NCBI GenBank assembly: GCA_937944855.1
Contig: CALFAY010000032.1
Span: forward strand, 74,194 to 138,193
Direction: 5' to 3'
DNA: 64,000 nt
Origin: an uncultured Planctomycetota bacterium
Lineage (GTDB): Bacteria > Planctomycetota > Planctomycetia > Gemmatales > HRBIN36
The notes beneath the pieces are model-generated. The model was not told where the DNA came from, made no database searches, and worked only from the letters and a program-made list of their open reading frames with translations. Made by a program: the position numbers and the translations under genes. Of the stretch, positions 61,478 through 64,000 are shown piece after piece (the first letter of the stretch is position 1; each line of letters begins with the position of its first letter).

Positions 61478-63628
61478 ATGGCCAAGCACAAAGTCGAAGA
61501 CATCCGCAATGTCGCTGTGGTCGGTCACGCCGGAGCCGGCAAAACGTCTCTGGTGGATGCAGTCCTGTTTCACGCCAAAGCCGTTGATCGGCGGGGCAGC
61601 GTGGACGACGGCACCAGCGCCGCCGACTACGACGAACAGGAGAAAGAACGCCGCACCACCATCGATAGCAAAATCTTTCACCTCGATCACCGCGGCAAAA
61701 GGATCCAACTGATCGATACGCCGGGCAAGCTGGATTTCATCGGACAATCGCTGTGCGGCCTGTCGGCGGTGGAAACGGCGTTCGTGGTCATCAATGCCCA
61801 CGCCGGCGTGGAAGTCAACACCCGGCGGATGTTCAACGAAGCGGGGCGCCTGGGTCTGGCTCGGGTGCTGGTCCTCAACAAGCTCGACTCCGAGAACGCG
61901 GATTTCGACGGCCTGCTCCAGGCCATTCGTCAGACTTTTGGCCCCAAATGCCTCTTGTACAACATTCCGGTCGGTGTGGGGGCCAGATTCAAAGGCGTGG
62001 TCAACGTCCTTCAGCCGCCTGCGCCGTTGCCCGAGGGCCTCCTGGCTGATCCCGAAGCAGTGCGCGCTCAGCTGACCGATGCCATCGTCGAGGCGGATGA
62101 AGCCCTCATGGAGAAATACCTTGGCGAAGTTGCTGTTTCTCCGCAGGAACTTCTGGCCGCCCTGCCGAAAGCGGTCGCCGCCGGAACCCTCATCCCCATC
62201 ATCTGCACCGCCGTACGAAATGACGTCGGGGTCAAGGAACTGCTCGATGCCCTGGTCGATCTGGCCGTTTCGCCCGGGGTGGGCAAGAAGCGCGTCGGCA
62301 TCAAGTCGGCCAACGGGGCAACCACCGAGGTCGTGTTGGAGCCTTCGGAGACTGCCGAGACCGTCGGCCAGGTGTTCAAGGTTCTCAACGACAAGTTCAT
62401 CGGCAATTTGAGCTACATCCGGCTCTATTCGGGCAAGCTGAGCGGCGATCAGATGGCCAACCTGCGCACCGGCAAGATGGCCCGCATTCCGGGCTTGCTC
62501 GAAGTCCAGGGCAAACAGACCAAGCCGACGTCGGACGCCATCGCGGGCGACATCGTCGCTGTGGCCAAGGTCGAAGATCTGCGGTTGGGGGACACCGTCG
62601 CGGCCAGTCTCAACGCGCCCAAGGTGCCGCCCATAACCTTCCCCACCCCGATGTTCGGCCTGGCCGTCGAACCCAAGGCCCGCGGCGACGAGCAGAAGAT
62701 CTCCGGCAGCCTCGCCAAGATGACCGAGGAAGACCCGACCTTCAAGGTCATCCGCGACCCGCAGACCAAGGAAATGGTCATGATGGGCATTAGCCAACTG
62801 CACTTGGAGGTAATCCAGCAGCGGCTCAAGAAGCGGTTCGATCTGGAGGTTGTCACCCGCGAACCGAAGATCCCTTACCGGGAAACGATCACGGCCAAGG
62901 GCGAGGGCATGCACCGCCACAAGAAGCAGACCGGCGGCGCGGGTCAGTTCGGCGAAGTGCATCTGCGTGTCTACCCGTTGCCGCGGGAGATCACCTCCGA
63001 AGAGCAATGCCGCGCCCACTTCATGAACAAGACCCAGTTCCCGCAGATCCGCGAGGACTACTGCCGCTACGATCCCGAATACAACTTCGCCTTCGTCGAT
63101 TGCATCGTCGGCGGCTCGATTCCGAACCAGTTCATGCCTGCCGTGTACAAGGGCTGCATGGAGGTCATGGAACGCGGCGCCCTGGCCGGTTATCGGATGC
63201 AGGACATCGCCGTGGAGGTGTACTTCGGCAAGGACCACCCTGTGGACAGCAAGGAAGTGGCGTTCAAGACCGCTGCCCGGGTGGCCTTCAAGAACGCTCT
63301 CATGACCGCCCGCCCGGTGTTGCTCGAACCGATTGTGCAACTGGAAGTCACCGTGCCGTCGAAGTACACCGGCGCGATCCTCGGCGATCTGAACACCAAA
63401 CGGGCACGCATCGAGAATCAAGAAAGCCTGCCGGGCGATCTCCAGGTCATCACCGCCAAGGCTCCGCTGGCGGAACTGACCCGCTACGCCGCCCAGCTCG
63501 GGAGCATCACCCAGGGCCAAGGCAGCTACACGATGGAGTTCAGCCACTACGACCAGGTGCCGGGCAACATCCAGCAGCAGATCGTCGCCAAGGCAGCCAA
63601 GGCCAAGGAGGAAGAGGAAGAGGAGTAG
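61478..63628 (+). CDS. EF-G-like translational GTPase paralog with altered switch II
   Basis: 716 residues, EF-G length. P-loop GHAGAGKTS (16-24), switch I ERRTTI (57-62), NKLD (134-137), then domains II-V ending KYTGAILGDLNTKRARI. The G3 motif reads DTPGKLDF (80-87): Lys84 replaces the His that canonical EF-G uses in DTPGHVDF for GTP hydrolysis. Domain IV has GGAGQFGEVHLRVYP. This fits the EF-G-like paralog class with divergent activity rather than the main elongation factor. The C-terminus has a poly-Glu end. Confidence 0.9.
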   Translation: MAKHKVEDIRNVAVVGHAGAGKTSLVDAVLFHAKAVDRRGSVDDGTSAADYDEQEKERRTTIDSKIFHLDHRGKRIQLIDTPGKLDFIGQSLCGLSAVETAFVVINAHAGVEVNTRRMFNEAGRLGLARVLVLNKLDSENADFDGLLQAIRQTFGPKCLLYNIPVGVGARFKGVVNVLQPPAPLPEGLLADPEAVRAQLTDAIVEADEALMEKYLGEVAVSPQELLAALPKAVAAGTLIPIICTAVRNDVGVKELLDALVDLAVSPGVGKKRVGIKSANGATTEVVLEPSETAETVGQVFKVLNDKFIGNLSYIRLYSGKLSGDQMANLRTGKMARIPGLLEVQGKQTKPTSDAIAGDIVAVAKVEDLRLGDTVAASLNAPKVPPITFPTPMFGLAVEPKARGDEQKISGSLAKMTEEDPTFKVIRDPQTKEMVMMGISQLHLEVIQQRLKKRFDLEVVTREPKIPYRETITAKGEGMHRHKKQTGGAGQFGEVHLRVYPLPREITSEEQCRAHFMNKTQFPQIREDYCRYDPEYNFAFVDCIVGGSIPNQFMPAVYKGCMEVMERGALAGYRMQDIAVEVYFGKDHPVDSKEVAFKTAARVAFKNALMTARPVLLEPIVQLEVTVPSKYTGAILGDLNTKRARIENQESLPGDLQVITAKAPLAELTRYAAQLGSITQGQGSYTMEFSHYDQVPGNIQQQIVAKAAKAKEEEEEE

Positions 63629-63703
63629 CTTCTTCCTTCGTCCTCGCTGCCTGGCGATCGTGGTGAGAAGGAATCCTTCGTCGGTCGGATCGGGAGGCCG
63701 ACC

Positions 63704-64000
63704 ATGCGGAATCAGTGGCTATGTGGTCTGATCGCGGTTGGCCTGTTGCCCGGCTCTCCGGCCGTCGGAGCAGACGAGGGGAAAAGCCCCCCGAACGTCG
63801 TCATCGTCTTCGCCGACGACCTCGGTTACGGGGACTTGGGTTGTTTCGGAGCCAAGGGCTGGCAAACGCCACACCTGGACCGCCTCGCCCGAGAGGGGAT
63901 TCGCTTCACGTCCTTCTACACGGCTCAGCCGGTTTGCTCGGCCTCTCGAGCGGCGCTGCTGACTGGGTGCTATCCGAATCGCCTCGGCATCCACGGAGCC
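63704..64000 (+). CDS. Exported sulfatase (partial, 3' end beyond window)
   Basis: The first 99 residues of an arylsulfatase-family enzyme that hydrolyses sulfate esters, commonly from glycans in planctomycetes. The signal peptide ends AVGADE near residue 24. The motif [17 protein letters not shown] supplies metal-binding Asp residues; CSASR carries Cys78, the residue converted to formylglycine. The CxAxR pattern with Ser in the second position means Cys-type maturation. Substrate cannot be read from this fragment. It has GGGAGG upstream. Confidence 0.93.
   Translation, partial: MRNQWLCGLIAVGLLPGSPAVGADEGKSPPNVVIVFADDLGYGDLGCFGAKGWQTPHLDRLAREGIRFTSFYTAQPVCSASRAALLTGCYPNRLGIHGA

Noticed and set aside
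61136..63547. An 803-residue open frame on the minus strand opposite the EF-G-like gene
   Set aside because: It lies wholly antisense to a clearly conserved gene, resembles no family, and is explained by GC-rich codon use leaving few stops on the other strand.
1..64000. tRNA, rRNA, insertion sequence, integrase or prophage genes
   Set aside because: No cloverleaf, rRNA core, transposase motif, terminal repeat or phage structural gene was recognised on either strand. This was by eye; a covariance-model scan would be decisive.

Overview
The window is chromosomal DNA from a GC-rich planctomycete, probably near the Gemmata/Gemmatales lineage. The evidence is the mix of families expanded in that phylum: TIGR03067-like and TIGR03000-like small proteins, DUF1080 (3-keto-disaccharide hydrolase-like), YdjY-like, FG-GAP/PQQ secreted proteins, a secreted calcium-binding-repeat protein with an N-terminal VExLExRxAPA-type motif, a sulfatase, a fused AroD-AroE, and a PilM protein carrying PilN-like parts. 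I see no rRNA, tRNA, CRISPR array, insertion sequence or prophage. The placement below phylum level is inference.

Layout. 1-3280 (minus): the 3' part of a multi-pass membrane protein is cut by the window edge, downstream of FabF. 3913-13602 (plus): a tight six-gene run of exported proteins (TPR, FG-GAP, PQQ propeller, thioredoxin-fold-like, YdjY-like, Pro-rich) ends in a strong bidirectional terminator. 13692-16653 (minus): DUF1326 protein, PlsC acyltransferase, CMP kinase and a coiled-coil exported protein. 16919-21422 (plus): an ExbB-ExbD-ExbD proton-channel cluster with two novel membrane proteins and a 64-residue Cys-motif membrane peptide. 21519-26348: a mixed set with a charged conserved protein, an RraA-like protein, an RTX-like surface protein, DUF1080, a TIGR03067-like lipoprotein and a Tat-exported TIM-barrel protein.

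26806-34747 (plus): three large proteins that look like a remodelled type IV pilus/type II secretion inner-membrane platform. The first is PilM continuing directly into a PilN-like Asn-Leu-Leu-Pro motif, a membrane helix and a periplasmic part. It is followed by two more single-pass proteins, and all three carry long Gly-rich inserts. A prepilin peptidase lies at 58870. This is the most unusual system in the window.

34825-41168: a stress/ion block with a P2-type cation ATPase, tandem UspA, a baeRF3-like protein and a Na+/Ca2+ exchanger. 41192-44219 (minus): SerA and a GT4 glycosyltransferase. 44541-49019 (plus): a carbamoyltransferase, SxtJ-like, DUF5989, SGNH hydrolase and TIGR03000-like cassette that resembles the sxtI-sxtJ-sxtK order of saxitoxin clusters but is more likely a surface-glycan carbamoylation module here. 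49061-51830: a stand-alone LigD-type 3'-phosphoesterase domain, an unknown protein and a HEAT-repeat protein. 52145-56683: a giant VWA-like protein with a Gly-rich tract. 56830-61420: shikimate and histidine biosynthesis genes (AroDE, AroK, HisH, HisA) interleaved with the prepilin peptidase. 61478-63628: an EF-G paralog lacking the conserved switch-II histidine. 63704-64000: the start of a sulfatase.
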